Position numbers and translations under genes: made by a program | Assembly (NCBI GenBank): GCA_029204225.1 | Contig: CM055113.1 | Span: 21,771,605 to 21,835,604, forward strand | Direction: 5' to 3' | Source of the DNA: Diphasiastrum complanatum | Lineage: Eukaryota > Streptophyta > Lycopodiopsida > Lycopodiales > Lycopodiaceae | Length of the DNA stretch: 64,000 nucleotides | Shown: one piece after another, positions 39,851 through 52,780 of the stretch | How the letters are laid out: every line of letters starts with the position of its first letter | Position numbering within the stretch: position 1 is the stretch's first letter | The notes under the pieces: model-generated | The model's input: the letters and a program-made list of their open reading frames with translations, nothing else | Told to the model about the DNA's origin: nothing | The model's database searches: none

Positions 39851-40426
39851 ATGTCTTCTACTGATACTTCCCAATCTCCGCGTTATACTATCCATCATGA
39901 TGTCCCATCTGCAACGGACATCATGATACTTCCTAGCACAAGCATGGTCACTCAGTGGATGACCCTTGCGGAGCCTCTGCTCACCGCGATGAGTATTCAT
40001 GAGAGAGCCTTTTCCGGCAAAATCAACATGGATTTCATCACTCTTGCCTTCAGTATGTGGAAGGAAGAGAAATCCAAATTTTAATTCACTTTTCAGGGAG
40101 CCACACACAAGGTGCGCATCACTAACGCTGCCCTTGCAACCATAGGTATACCGTCTGGTACACAGGCCTCACCCAATCACAAGCAGGCCAAACAAGCCAT
40201 CAGGCCATACATTGACTTCACCAATGATTTGCACTGGACCAACAATGGATACCTCCTTGAAGCCATCATTGAGCCTTCCATCCACGCTGCTGCTCAGCTA
40301 CTGAACAACTTCCTGATGGTTGGAAACCTCAAAGACGGCATCACTTCACAGATCCTCCATAGGATAGTTGACTCCTATACCAAGTTGGCCAAAGCCTCTC
40401 TTGAACCATATAAAGACTGTTTCTAG
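39851..40426 (+). pseudogene. unrecognised extra ORF downstream of gypsy II pol
   Basis: From ATG 39851 (MSSTDTSQSPRYTIHHDVPS) one frame runs 191 codons to TAG 40424-40426, with a single internal TAA at 40082 that fits CAA to TAA. It has WMTLAEPLLTAMSIHERAF and FTFQGATHKVRITNAALATI. No match to gag, pol or envelope known to me. It lies where some plant Tat/Athila-type elements carry an additional ORF. The open frame also extends upstream to 39716, but the internal ATG fits better. Confidence 0.55.
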
Positions 40427-40549
40427 TGAGCTCAAATGAGCTATTAAGGGCAATACTAAGCAGTAGTTTGTTGTTGTCTCTTTATTGTCTCTTCTAGTTG
40501 TCTCTCACCTAGAAAACAAAATCCATGGCTTCCACCTGGATTTTGTGCT

Positions 40550-41010
40550 TTTGGTCTATGAAGAAATACCGGTTGAGTCATCTCACCAGGCCTTGAGTTC
40601 TCATAGTCGACGTCGTCCATGCAGCGAGATCGTCATTCCTGACTCGCCTTCTACGTCATGACGTCGCACTAGGCATACATTGTCAACTGCGCTTCCACCC
40701 CCTGCTACTGTTCGCACTGAACTTCCAATTCCCCCTGCCTCTGATGCTTCCCTCGCCTCTGCTTCCACAAAAGGATAGTCTGTGACCATTGGCTACCATT
40801 CCCATCATAGCTACACAGGCCGCCTCACCCCTGCACAGCCAAGCTACTTCACCAAACACGCAGTTTTTCATGGATATGTTCATGATTCCGACCCCCTTGG
40901 GGCCGCCGAAATATTTGAAATGCCCTAGAGCCCTGTGCCCTTTGACCTCCAATCCCCCAGAAGAGGATTCGAACAAATCCATGACACTACTGTTGGTGTT
41001 GAAGATGTAA
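40550..41010 (+). pseudogene. Pro/Ser/Thr-rich coding remnant after the extra ORF
   Basis: Frame fragments such as SEIVIPDSPSTS, LPPPATVRTELPIPPASDASLASAST and, in another frame, ATSPNTQFFMDMFMIPTPLGPP. Base composition is GC-richer than its surroundings. Probably the continuation of the extra gypsy II protein or a second one; too broken to tell. Confidence 0.35.
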
Positions 41011-41127
41011 GCTAGCAACCTCACACTGAAGATTTCAACTAGTTTAGTCAAACTCATTTTAGACTTAGAGATAAACTTTTTGAAGTTATATTAGTTTAAA
41101 ATATATTCAATAAACACTTTTTGAAAG

Positions 41128-41638
41128 TGTGGGAAAGTTGGTAGTCGAGTTTGAGAGAGATTCAAATTTGAAGTTTGGGTACATTGAATCTAGACCCAAA
41201 AATAGTAGGGTTTACATTTTGGAGGGAAAGCCAAGTGGCCAAATAGGGTTTGAAAACTCTATAAAAGGATGTAGCTCGTGGAGAGACACATCTTCTCTCT
41301 TCTCTCTCTCATTTCATCATTATACATGGTTCTCTTTGGGTTCTACTACTCATTGGTGCACTATCTTGGTAATATCTTGCAATTCCTTGTGTAGAATGAT
41401 CATTTATTGCTATTTTTGGTTCCACACGTGTGAAATACAATAGGGTACTATAATTGTATGGGCAAAAAACATATTTTATATTTTGGTTCATGTTTGATCA
41501 GTATCTCTTAGAGTTTGCATCTCATTTTGTATGTAGATGCTGTTTTTTTCTACATTGGCATGATTGTTGGTTTGCTCCTTATTGTAACCAAAGATCATGG
41601 ACATGGATTGGATCTTGAATGATCTGAGATCCTTCACA
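41128..41638 (+). repeat. copia H LTR
   Basis: 511 bp, TGTGGGAAAG to CCTTCACA, followed by a primer site. TATA-like CTATAAAAGG near 41260 and one CACACGTGTG at 41423-41432. No sister LTR in the window. Confidence 0.7.
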
Positions 41639-41975
41639 TGGTATCAGAGCTATTGTGTTTCAGGTTATGAAAGGATCAATCACATTTAGCAAGGATTTGG
41701 AGGAGTTACCAATGCTAGAGCATGCTAGATTGATTTAATTTCTAGTCAAAAGTCAGCATTTTTGCATGTGTAGAATTGATCTTTTGTAGGTCAAAACTCA
41801 ATATAGGGTAATATACTTGATCAATTCCGATTTCACACTTGGTTTACTAGAATTAGATGACTTTTGGTGCATTAGGAAGGTCTCATTGGAGGGTTCAAGA
41901 AGATATATCAGGTTAACTCTAAAAGATTGAGCTAGAATGCTCAAGAGTGTTCAAGCTTGAAAGCTTGATAGAGAG
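41639..41975 (+). mobile_element. copia H primer site and truncated leader
   Basis: TGGTATCAGAGC at 41639-41650, then about 320 bp of untranslated leader. No gag follows, so the element is cut near 41975. Confidence 0.7.
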
Positions 41976-42802
41976 CTAACTGCAATATTTATGATCGTGA
42001 TAACGATTTGCTTGACAAAAGCACTGGAAGCGTTGTGTATAGCATCCACTTCTTCATCTTTCTCTCTTGTAATTGTGAAATGTATGAACATCTATTTATA
42101 CTAAGAAATTAGGTCATCAAACCAGTTGGCTGGAGTCTGATGGCATTCATCTAGTTCTTCTCAAGAGTTGATTGCTGATAAGCAGTGACAATTGGCAGTA
42201 AACAGTCTACTTGCATAAATGAACGTAAATTGTCACTCTGTAGAAATGAACGTAAACTATCACAGGGGAAAAATGTGATAGTATCGCAAAAAAATGACAG
42301 TGTCGGCTTTTTGCAAAAAATGCGACAGTGTCGTAAAATCTCATTTTCTGAATATTGGGGTAGCCCCACACTTTGCCAAAGTCATTTCCTTAATATTTGA
42401 GGCACTTTGAAAAATGTGACACTGCATTTTGCTCGCGATTCTTGACAGGCAAAAAATACGAAAAAGACGACACTGCATTTTTACTCGAGATTCATGACAG
42501 ACCAAAAATGCAAAAAACGCGACACTATATTTTTACTTTCAATTTTTGACAATGTCGCTTTTAGAAAAAATTGACTGTAGCAAAAAAGCGACAGTGTCGG
42601 GTTTTGTAGAGAGAGAAAATTCTCGACACTGTTGTCAAACTCCGTTTATTTTTGCAGACTTTGTAAAAACACTTGTAATTCTGCAGACTGTAAAAACTTA
42701 GGAAAATTCGCAGAACTAGATAAAAAAATGGATGAAGATTAAAACCGATTAGATGATTAGTAGGAAGAAGAATAATCCAACACATTGTTCATGAAAAAGT
42801 GA
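41976..42802. other. non-coding region with recurrent CGACAGTGTCG palindromes
   Basis: Several copies of CGACAGTGTCG or one-off variants between 42295 and 42640, separated by T- and A-runs. No gene or transposon domain. Confidence 0.6.
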
Positions 42803-43496
42803 TGTGAGGAATTACCAAAAATTGGCAAATCTAGCTTGATAAAAAACCATGTAGTCTAATGCAAATTTTGTACATAAGTGGATTTCACACATGTAAGGCC
42901 AAAGTGCCACATGGCAATCTACTCCTAATGTAGCGGTTGAGTCAAGAGAGTTGGTCATGTCTATTTGGTGGTCATCCCTACATTATAGGACCCCCACCTT
43001 GATTTGTGATGAGATTTTGACCAACTAGCTATCTACCAAGCATGACTCTAGGAAATAGACTAGGATTTTATTTTAGGGAAAAAAGGGTGAGTTAACTTCC
43101 GTATTACAAGTTGGAAATTCACCTAACTTCACAAAGGAAGTGAGTTTTGCTATGTATTCCAAGCTCCCATAACGAGAAGATAGATTATTTTTGGAGCTCA
43201 TTGGCAATCTCGAGCTACTCCACTATATTGAGTTTTTGTGATCCAAATACAACCAAATCAATTTCTAATCGTTTATCAGCTTGCAGGACATACTACAGCC
43301 CAGAGTACACACGTGTGAAGTCAGATTTGGTGATTGATCAATGCTATTGATTGTTGTTGCTTGTTGTTTGTCAAATTGCCAATCTACATCAACTTTTTTG
43401 TCTCTAGTTTTTTAACAGATTGCAAAGCAAGCATCCAATCACTCTTGTGGATCTTTTGTAGATCCATTTATGGTCCTAAAGTACAGTACTTTCACA
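42803..43496 (+). repeat. solo LTR of the copia G family
   Basis: 694 bp, aligned end to end with the copia G 5' LTR (59769-60458): GGCAAATCTAGC, GGTCATCCCTAC, CAAGCATGACTC, ACTACAGCCC, GTACTTTCACA. No internal sequence on either side. Flanks AGTGA / ACTAA do not form a clean duplication. Confidence 0.75.
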
Positions 43497-44556
43497 ACTA
43501 ATAAGTTTTTAACATTCAAATTTGATACAATAATTTATCAATAATATAAAGTTATGTTTTATGCAATATTTAATAAAACATTTTTTCTTTTGCAGATACG
43601 GAAAAGACAAGAACAATTTACAAAATGAAAAGGTCTAGGTATGATGATCTAGGTGATAGAAGAGCCATGATATGCAAACACAATTAGTTCGGCGCACAAG
43701 TTCGGTATATATTTTTTGGAATATTCTTAGAAATATTCTATACGGAATATTCGTTTTTGAAAGAAATTTTTTTTTGTATAGTTGTAAAGTGACAAGAATA
43801 TTTCAATATTCGACGACACATTTATTTCATGATCCGTTCTCATGACACGTGTACAATGGAAAAAGTGTATAAATATCAGTTAAAGGCCAACATAACATTT
43901 TTGGTAATTTTTTTATTCTTCTGCTATTTAGGTCATACATATCATTCTGGTGCGTAGTTTCTTGAAAGGTTCATACTGATTTTGATCACTGTGCACATAT
44001 TTGATACATACAATTAATCTGGTGTTTTTTTGTTATTATTCCTTTAACACAATGTCTTTAGCTTCATGTAGGTCTGATCCGGATATCGTGTTCTCTTCAT
44101 TTCTCAATGATTTTGATATTATTGAAGCTAGGGAGTACTTCATATCGTTGTTTTTTTCATGTTTTTGCTATAGCTCATCAAAATAGACACGTGTTCTTTG
44201 AGCCTTACAAGATAATAGTTTTGTTATATTTTCCTTGCAAACGTTTGAGAACATGACTTTTGTGCATTACATTGATATTGTCAAGCATGTTGAAATACGA
44301 TTGAAAAATAGATTGGATCGATTATATACAAAACTTTATGAGAGATTTAAGTTCTTAGGCTACTTCCAATTTTGCCACAAGAAGTATAGATTAGTTGAAT
44401 ATCAATCAGCATTTATATTATATTTGATTATTTCGATCCCAGATGAAGTGGATTACTTTCCATGCAGACTTCACTTCCCTCCTCAAGGATATAATCAAGT
44501 TTCTTGAAGAAATTGACATAAAATATGACAATATCAGAGAATTTAACCCAAGTGAT
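43497..44556. other. AT-rich region, nothing identified
   Basis: Holds a TATA-like GTATAAATATC near 43868 after GACACGTGTAC, and a 90-codon frame at 44235-44507 (VHYIDIVKHVEIRLKNRL...) that I do not recognise. No retroelement motif seen. Confidence 0.4.
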
Positions 44557-45209
44557 TGTTGAATTTCACACGTGTGGATTGTCCACTACATGTACTTGTG
44601 ATCTCCTAAGGTGTGTAGATGCACCAAGATCAAGACTAGATTGAGATTCAAGATCTATCTTTGATTCTATGGCAAAAACACACTACTACATGCATTCAAT
44701 CACTTTCAACTCTCACTCACACGTGTGGGAAGTGTTCCAAAAGTATTCTAAGTAAAAACAAGCTGCTCTCCTCGGGTAGAGAGAGAAAAACCATCGTGAG
44801 CTCTCGGATAGAGAGAGAAAGCTAGAAATTCAATGACACTCAAAATCCACTCAATCTCAAAATCAATTAGATCCAAAAGGAGGAGTACAATTATACTAAT
44901 AGATTCATGAGCTACCACTATGCTTAACTATGATTGGATCACACTTTGCCACCTCTTAATCCTATTGGACCATTGATCCATGCAACTCTAAATTCTATTG
45001 GACTATATTCAAGCACACCTCAATTTTCTATTGGACCTCACAAGGTTCCACCTCTAAATCCTATTAGACCTCTTAAGCTTCATCAAACAAAAGCATGACA
45101 CTTGTCTACACTCTAATTGGCACAAGTTTGGCTCTATTTTGGCTCAATATTGGCATTACAAGTGGAAATGGATAATTTGCCATCTATGCCAAATTTGACC
45201 CTATCAACA
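44557..45209 (-). repeat. LTR E, second copy (minus)
   Basis: 653 bp, reverse complement of 34316-34973 with moderate divergence. CACACGTGTG at 44567 and 44718. To its right, 45210-45264 matches the internal stub seen beside the first copy. Confidence 0.8.
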
Positions 45210-48200
45210 TCCTACACCTAAATGCTTGACTATGAAATTCTATGAGACCCCTATATCAAATATTTTGATTTACTTTACAATTCTCCACACGTGGGAACAT
45301 CCTCCACACATGTGAGATTCACTTACAAACTTCTATCATAAAAAATACCAAGCTAGATTTTTGCCGATTTCTCACAGTGATAATCGATTTGCATTTATAG
45401 GAGAGACCGAAAATGCTATGGAAATGAAAATTCTTCTCGGTCCTTTTTTTATTTACGATTTTACATAGATAATGATAGTTATCTCACTGTACCTGACTTG
45501 TGCAATCTTTTTCATTATCGTGAAGATGAAGTTTTATGTATTTTAGCCAAAAGATACCTCTTGCATATTGCACCCCTAAAGTAAATTTTTGTTGACTCTT
45601 TGGGATTGAGGCATTGTGCAATGTCTCCCATAATGTATAAGCTTAATATACATTTTGTCTATAGCATGATAACCTAGTTAGTATGGGCCACAATTGCAAA
45701 CAAAAGAGAAGAAATTAATGACATGTATGATGTTATACTTCAAGAAGTTTTGACATAGAATCAAGAATGTGTTTCCATAAGATCCACTAAAAGACTTCTC
45801 TCTCATATATTTGACTCAATCATGTATTCATCCACATATGTGCAAAAATCAATACAATCTAATTCTCTTACAAATGTAGAAGTGAATGATGATTTGACTC
45901 AATCATGTATTCATCCACATATGTGTAAAAATCAATACAACCTAATTCTCTTACAAATGTAGAAGTGAATGATGATTTGTTTTTCTAAAATTTGTTAACA
46001 TTTTTTGTGTGATACCTTATTTTCATCCTTAAAAAATCTAAACAACAATATGATAGTTTGCATCATGTGTAATGGTTGACCAATAACTTGTCATAGGCAT
46101 AGAAACATCATGATTTCTATATAGCTCAAATTAAATGCAAATAAGTTAAATTTATTGTGCATGTTGTAAGTGTCTATTATGTAGATTTACCTAGCATCCT
46201 TTTGTTTATGATCTATTGTGATTATTGACTAATGCAAGGCTTGTTCAACATATTTGTGAATAGTTTTGAAGCCTTTTATTGACATTTTTTTAACAAATAT
46301 AGAATAAGCCTTTTCATGGCATCATTCACTAAATATAAGAAGTTATACACATCAAAGTCTATAATTAGAAAGGTCAATTTTGTAACCCACCTGATTTTGT
46401 TTTTAATGAGTTTTATAAAGTTCAACATATGGGGGGGCTATACAATATCAAGAGAGATGTAAAATCGCAAATGAAAATCTAAATTCAAGAGTTCCTTATT
46501 TTAAAAGAATCAAAGCACTCTCATGAAGCCTAAAATAGAGCTTCTGTGCTTCTAAATTAGTGATCAAGCACACATTTGATCATTATATTGTCATGACATG
46601 AGTAGTTTCGTTGATGTAAAATAACCACCTACATGCATCATGTGTTTATGCCACATGTATAGAATTGATGATTTTCAGTTAAGCATTATGTTTTTAGTTT
46701 GCAATGTTTTACTTGGTAGTCCTAGAGGTAGAAAAAGTCTTCTTCTTTTCAATCTCTTGACCAATGATGGACAAAAAAAAGCATTTACACTTGGTAGTGA
46801 TCATCATTCATTAAATCCATCAATCACATTCATGATATTAACCTTAAGAATTTTGTAACATAAAAAAATATCAAGATACAAAAAATCAACGGTATACTCA
46901 TAATACACGTGCATAAGATTATAAAAGGGTTTTTTGTTGCCACACATGTCTCATCCACGATTACATGATAATAGCTTTATAGTTTTGTGTCCTCCACAAT
47001 TGCATGATTGCATGTAGGCTTCATGATGTCAAGTAGTCAATACATACTAAAACTAGCTTACATGCTTATAATCTTTGGTGTGTCATGCATAAAAAGAGCC
47101 CACTCTACATCTCATATCAACTATCCTTGTTGATACAAAAGATTAGAGGACCAAGCGTAAATCATTAAAAGTATTGGAAATATTGACTATCCTTGTGGAA
47201 AATTGATAGTACATAACATAGACTAAATGATAGTACATAACATAAAGACTAATAATGGACAAATGATAGTACGTAACATAAATCAAGTAAAAGTGTTGGG
47301 CATCTCTATTTAGGAGATTGGAATACTTTCCGATTATAATAGCCATGCAAGAAGAAACATAAAACCTATTCAATATTTTAAAAACCTACAAATCAATAGA
47401 CCCAATGCTCACAAAAATAGCCAAGTATAGAAATGGACTGGCATGTTTTATCAAAAATTGATATAATAAAATATTTGATGATTTTTTATACAAGAATATA
47501 AACCCTTCTATGAGTAATAGTCTTCAAAAATGAGCTTTAAAACATTCAAGTTTCTTGAGGATAACTCAAAAGAGGTTTTCAAGCAACATTATAGAACTAT
47601 AGAAACATCTCCAACAAGCACATGCTTATGCAAAATTAATAGTTTTTAAAATATTTGAAAAGCTTCATGTTATTTTTATTGTGGCAATATCAATTATGAG
47701 CAGTATTGTACTTTTTAGACTGAGGACCATGGATATGGACTCTACATTCATTTTAGTCTTAGGCTTAATGGCTTGCAAAAAGAGGCTCGATACACACATG
47801 CAAAAGATTCAAGCCCATGGATTGTTATAGGGTTGCTTTTTGCAATGAAAAAGAACTACTCAATTGAACAAAATTGTTGCTAATATTGTTACTATCTTCA
47901 TTGCTACGTATGGTCCTCATGATGTGAGCCACGTTTGTTGGGTGACATGAAGGCTGAAGCTTGGTACTAGCAGACACAAATCAAATGTGGGTTGTTTGCA
48001 AATTCATGTTGCTAGTTTGATAATAGCCCTTCAATATAAAGGTCTTCAAATCCTTTTTGGCCTTTCAAAGTCACATTTTGAAGTTCACTTGTATGTGAAA
48101 GAGGTGAAGGGTCCTCTATTCTAAGGCCCATTTTATACTACAAAAGAACAAATGAAATAATAACCAAAGAAAGAAATAGCAACTTGAGAGCTAATTTATT

Positions 48201-48499
48201 AACCTTTTGGACAAGACTTCAAAGGTGGTTATAGGTGCTCAAGATGATGAATACTAGAATGACTTTAACTCAAGAAGAACACGAGTCACATATTCTACTT
48301 ATGATTACAAGGAGTTGTAACCAAGTTGTCTTCTTTGGTTTTAGCTGGCAAAGAAAATTTCTCTTGTTTTCTCAACTCAACCACTCCATCAAGTATACTT
48401 CACTGAAAGCTGAACTTAGAATCAATGCAACTACTATGAACTATGAGCGTGATTTTTCAAAAAACCTTTGGTTTTAATTTGGCAATAAAGTTGTTGTGA
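45210..48499. other. AT-rich DNA without recognisable genes
   Basis: About 3.3 kb of low-GC sequence with short frames only. It contains an 83-bp tandem duplication and a small repeated GATAGTACRTAACATA motif (near 47206, 47230 and 47264). Probably very old transposon debris. Confidence 0.5.
45811..45976 (+). repeat. 83-bp tandem duplication
   Basis: Two adjacent copies starting TTGACTCAATCATG at 45811 and 45894, differing at about two sites by eye. Confidence 0.85.
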
Positions 48500-50590
48500 A
48501 GAAATCTACCACAACATTATAAGAAATCAATGCTAAATCATTCTCTATCAAATTGCACATAATGTGTTGCTCTCACTGATTATTTCAGGCTGTAAAGTGC
48601 CTTATGGAATTCACAGACATGATTTTTCATACCTTCAAAAATGTATCCCTCAAGCCGTAGCATGTAGATGTCTTCTTAAAAAACTCCATTCAGATAAGCT
48701 GTATGTACATCGAGTTGATGGACTTTGAGATCGACCGCAATAATGTACAATAGGAGAGTTTGAATCAAAGAATGCTTGACTACTGGACTAAAAGTCTCGT
48801 TGTAGTCGATATTCGAGATCTAAAAAAATTCCCTAGTTACTAGTCGGGCCTTCCTTCGATCAATACCCCCGTCAGCTCTGCATTGATCTTAAAGACCATT
48901 TGTAATCATATAAGATTGTTATCGAAAGGTGGTTGACTAATGACCATGTTTGGTTCTTGATCAAAGAGGAATACTCTATGTCCATCGCCTCTCTCTAGAG
49001 ATCGGAGTCTGGTTGGCTAAGTGCCCCATCAACTGTAGTTGGTTCCTAAATGAGGAGACAAGTAGACTCATGAATATACCTTATGGGATGTGTGCGCACT
49101 CGGTTCGATCTTCTTGGAGGTGGGATTGGTTGATAATCCAATCCTTGGTTATATTGACTCTGAATAACAACAACGTCTTCTCTTGATTTATTGTCGAATA
49201 GTTGATCAACTGCTGGCATGCTTGAATCAGCGAATCAAATTGTCATGTCATAGGCAGGGGCTGTCGAAGGTTTGCATGCAACTTTGCTCTTACCTTTGAG
49301 GTCAATGAACTGATCCTCGATAAAGACAATATCTCTATTGAGTAAAATCTGATGGGTATCAAGGTCCTACATCTTGTAAGTGTTGTCAGAGGAAGTGTAA
49401 TCAATCAGGATTATTTTGAGACTTTAGGAGTCGAATTTCTTCCTTGTCTCCTTCAAGATCTGTGCGTAGGTGATGCATTCAAACACTCGTAAGCTCTTCA
49501 TTGAGGGCTTAAATCCTGTCCAAACCTAATAAGGTGTCTTGCTTAAGAGGTCCTATCGACTACTTTACATTGATCTGATTTGAATTCTACTTTGTGTCCT
49601 AGATTTGTAATTCCTCTCACAAAGAGCATATTTGTAAAAAGATTTGATACATGAAGGACACTTGAAAGTAGTTTGGATTGATTATTTGGGAAGCTTAATC
49701 TTATACCTTCACCCATGATAGCTTGTGTGCTATTGTCACCCAGGTGAACATACTCCTTGGTACTATAAGGTGTATAGGTTTATAAATAGCCAATATGGCT
49801 AGTCATATGCTGAGTGGCTCCAAAATGAAAAAACCAAAAGTTGTCATCAGATGCTTCTTGATGGTTTGTCATGCATGCATTGTGATCCGCTTCTTGATAA
49901 GGTTAAGGTGCTTTTCCATTTGATTCGATTGCCCTTTCTTGTTTTTGTCTTGTAGAATGCGCAATCTTGGATCTCGTGGTTGGTTCATTTGCAATATCTA
50001 CAAGACAACTTCTTCTTTGTTGTTGGATTCAACTGCTCTTGATGTTGTGTCGGCTTCTGATTCAATTTTGATTGTTTTGGGCCTTTCTTTTTCTGCTTAC
50101 TTGAGCTTCTGTTGGTGTATAAGGCATGAGAGTCGATTGTTGAGAAACTTGAGAGTTCGTTCCTTCTGCTGTCTTTCTACAGCAACATCATGATGACTCT
50201 TGATAGATTCAGTTTTGTGTGTGTCATGATGATGATCACCCAGTTGTCATACAAGCTTGGCAAGCTTGAAAGCCGTGTCATTACTGCATCTTGATCATCT
50301 ATGAATGATCCGATAGCGGCCATCTGTTGTAGCAAGTTCTTGAACTGGTTGAAATGAGTTTGTAGTGAATCACCATTTGTCATCTTGAGGGAGAAGAGTC
50401 TCCTTCTGAGGTGTAGTTTGCAAGCTATGTCCCACACATCTCGTATAGTCTCAAGATGTCCCAAATTTCTTTCGAGGTTTGAGCTTCAGACACATGGCCA
50501 ATTTGTGTGTTTGAGATGTCGAGGATGATCATAGCAAAAGCTTTTCCATCCTTTATCTTCCATCAAGAGATTGCAGCGTCATCTGCATTG
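48500..50590 (-). pseudogene. antisense, heavily decayed copia element
   Basis: Minus strand, order gag, integrase, RT. Gag near 50570-50177: AQTSKEIWDIL, LFSLKMTNGDSLQTHFNQF. Integrase tail near 49500-49270: KSLRVFECITYAQILKETRKK, LNRDIVFIEDQF. RT near 49010-48500: AMDIEYSSLIKNQTWSLVN, DYNETFSPVVKHSLIQTL, HQLDVHTAYLNG and EFHKALYSLK. Riddled with stops. A different copia lineage from B-G, judged by the gag. Confidence 0.8.
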
Positions 50591-50591
50591 G

Positions 50592-51402
50592 TGTTAGAAA
50601 CTGTGCAAACACAGTGCAAATATAAAAAAGAACATAAAACTCTGTGGCATGTGTTTTGTAAGCCCACGTATGAGTATTGGCCAAAAAACTTCTACTATGG
50701 CATGTATTTTGTAAGTCCGTGGGTAGAAGCTTAAATAATAAAATAACTTAAACTTAGGATTCGAACTTAGACTTAAGAAACTTAAGCTTAGAAAGATTCT
50801 AAGTTCTTAAGTTATCTTAAGTCCCAAGCTAGAAACGTTTTGAAGTTCTAAGTTCTAAGTTGGAAGTTTTAGAAGTCTTAGAATGGCTAGTTTTAAACTA
50901 ATCCCATAAGTTAGTGGATACTTATGGAAGACCCTCCCTGCTATAAGAGGAGAGGTATCTCTCGTGTACACAACGCTTTTGAGATTAAGTTATCTTGCTC
51001 TCTATTTTAGAGAATTGTCACTCTATTTCATTTGTGTCCCTTTGGGAAGGTGCTTGGGCCTCCTCTTGCCTCCTTTTCATCGGTTTTTTATATTGTGGCA
51101 TGCGTTTTATTGGTTTTATGCTTAGTATTAGCCACGATCTTATTTCCAAATCCCCTTTGGGTGTTAAGTAGGATTTAGATTAGTCTTCTTGCTAGTTGGG
51201 AAGCCTTAGCAAGACTTTGTGTAAGTGGCTAGTTGGGTATTGCCTTAGCCATAACATTTATTTCCGAGCACTAGTTGGGAAGCCTTAGTGCTCCATTTCG
51301 TTTATGTTCTTATTTTGTTAGGAAGCTTGTAGATCTTAAGAAGTGGATGATCCTCTACATCCCTGTACTACATCCGTGAGTAGATCTAGCCACCACCCTA
51401 AC
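50592..51402 (+). repeat. probable gypsy III LTR, part left of copia F
   Basis: TGTTAGAAACTG at 50592 is a possible start. A TATA-like GCTATAAGAGG lies near 50940. Joining across copia F gives an end TTCCAACA (57340) directly followed by TGGCATCGTTGCC, a degenerate TGGCGCCGTTGCC primer site. Inferred only from this arrangement. Confidence 0.45.
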
Positions 51403-52016
51403 TATTGAAATATTGGAAAAATCTATCTAATGTTGTAAGTAGGGGTCCTAAAAATGTCAAAGATGAATTGAGCTCTTTTGGCTTAGTAAAGACCCATCTT
51501 AGAATAAAATATTCAAGGTAGGTAGAAGTAGAAACTTGAGCTACCATAGGAATTGCCATTTGTACTTTGCATGCCACATTTAATGCATGAAAATACTAGG
51601 TGGCACAATTAGACATATTGAGGTGGCTTGAATAAGTCTAGATAGCTTGAGAGGTGGATTCATAGCTCCAATTCAACTCAAAGTAGAAGGAGAGTCCATG
51701 GATCTATATATATGTAATGTACTCTCATTGAGAAGATGATGAAATTTGTGTATAATGCAAATTTGGAGACTAAGCTCTTTGTGCCCTCTCTCTCTACTCG
51801 AGTTTTGTACATTCATATTCTCTCTCTAGCCGAGTTGAGACATTTATTGTACTTAGTTTCATGTTTTGTTGACAGATCTTGCTTGTAACATAATAACATT
51901 TCTTGTATAATTAGCTTTCCTATTGTCAATCAATGCTAGTCTGATCTTTATGGTATTATTGGGCTTAGGAGATCAAAAGTACATGTGTAGGGCATCCCAC
52001 ACGTGTGAATTCAACA
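51403..52016 (+). repeat. copia F 5' LTR
   Basis: 614 bp, ends CACACGTGTGAATTCAACA. CACACGTGTG lies 10-19 bases before the LTR end. Confidence 0.95.
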
Positions 52017-52029
52017 TGGTATCAGAGCC
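52017..52029 (+). other. copia F primer-binding site
   Basis: TGGTATCAGAGCC directly abutting the 5' LTR. Confidence 0.93.
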
Positions 52030-52780
52030 TACCTAAGATTTACAAGCAAATCTAATCAAAAAATTTGCAAATTTGATCAAATTTCAAGCTAGGAATTGTC
52101 TAGATTCTACTTTCTAGCTAGTTTACAGTTTTCTGGTGATTTAGGGCTTCAAACCACTTTGAATGGTCCAGATCAGGTACTGTATGGAATTTCAGGTGCT
52201 GGCACGTGTGAAATCCGCCCATTTTCAGTTTGGTGGTTCTCTCTCACCTTAAATCCAAATTTCATGCAAATTGGCCCACTAGAAAGCTAGAAATGTGTAG
52301 AATTTGATGCAATTTGAACCATGATAGTTGCATAAGCCAATCAAAAGTTAAAAGCCTTTGAATAGTCGTAGGTAGGGCACCTAGACCTGTGGCAAATCAT
52401 GAGTACATGTCATTTATTGCCTGAATGATCACAAAAATCATCCAAAAGTTGACCAATCTCATCTATATGTGATTTAGACAAAATTTATAGGCTCTAGGCA
52501 AATTGTTCATACAAATAGATAGTATTTGAGTCAATTTGGCTTTTTTGGAGAATTTCACACGTGTGAAATTTAGAGAACCATAACTTTTGCCATACTTCAT
52601 CTTTTTTGATGATTCAAATCTTGTTTTAGAGAGATTGTCAAACTAGTGAGATCTATCTCACAATTTTTTGCTTTGTCTTACATAGGATTTGGTTTTTTGC
52701 CTTTGATTGGTTCCTATAGTGAGAAGATAAGCAATTTTTTCATCCATCTTTTTTTACTTCCATCATTCTTTATGACTTCA

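Larger units (their letters stand above)
32246..41010 (+). mobile_element. gypsy II, Ty3/gypsy retrotransposon with an LTR insertion and extra downstream ORF
   Basis: LTR end, PBS, leader, gag with several zinc knuckles, [LTR E insertion 34258-34973], protease, RT, RNase H, integrase with GPY/F-like tail, spacer with duplicated hairpin, and an extra ORF. This pol order (RT-RNase H-integrase) is gypsy. The 3' LTR is not visible; sequence is replaced by another LTR at 41128. Multiple frameshifts and stops. Confidence 0.85.

Noticed and set aside
48235-48477. 80-codon plus-strand frame
   Set aside because: No recognisable product, and it borders the antisense copia RT remnant; treated as chance.
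50592-51370. Solo LTR ending at CCTCTACA
   Set aside because: No target duplication at that end; joining across copia F gives a better LTR end beside a primer site.
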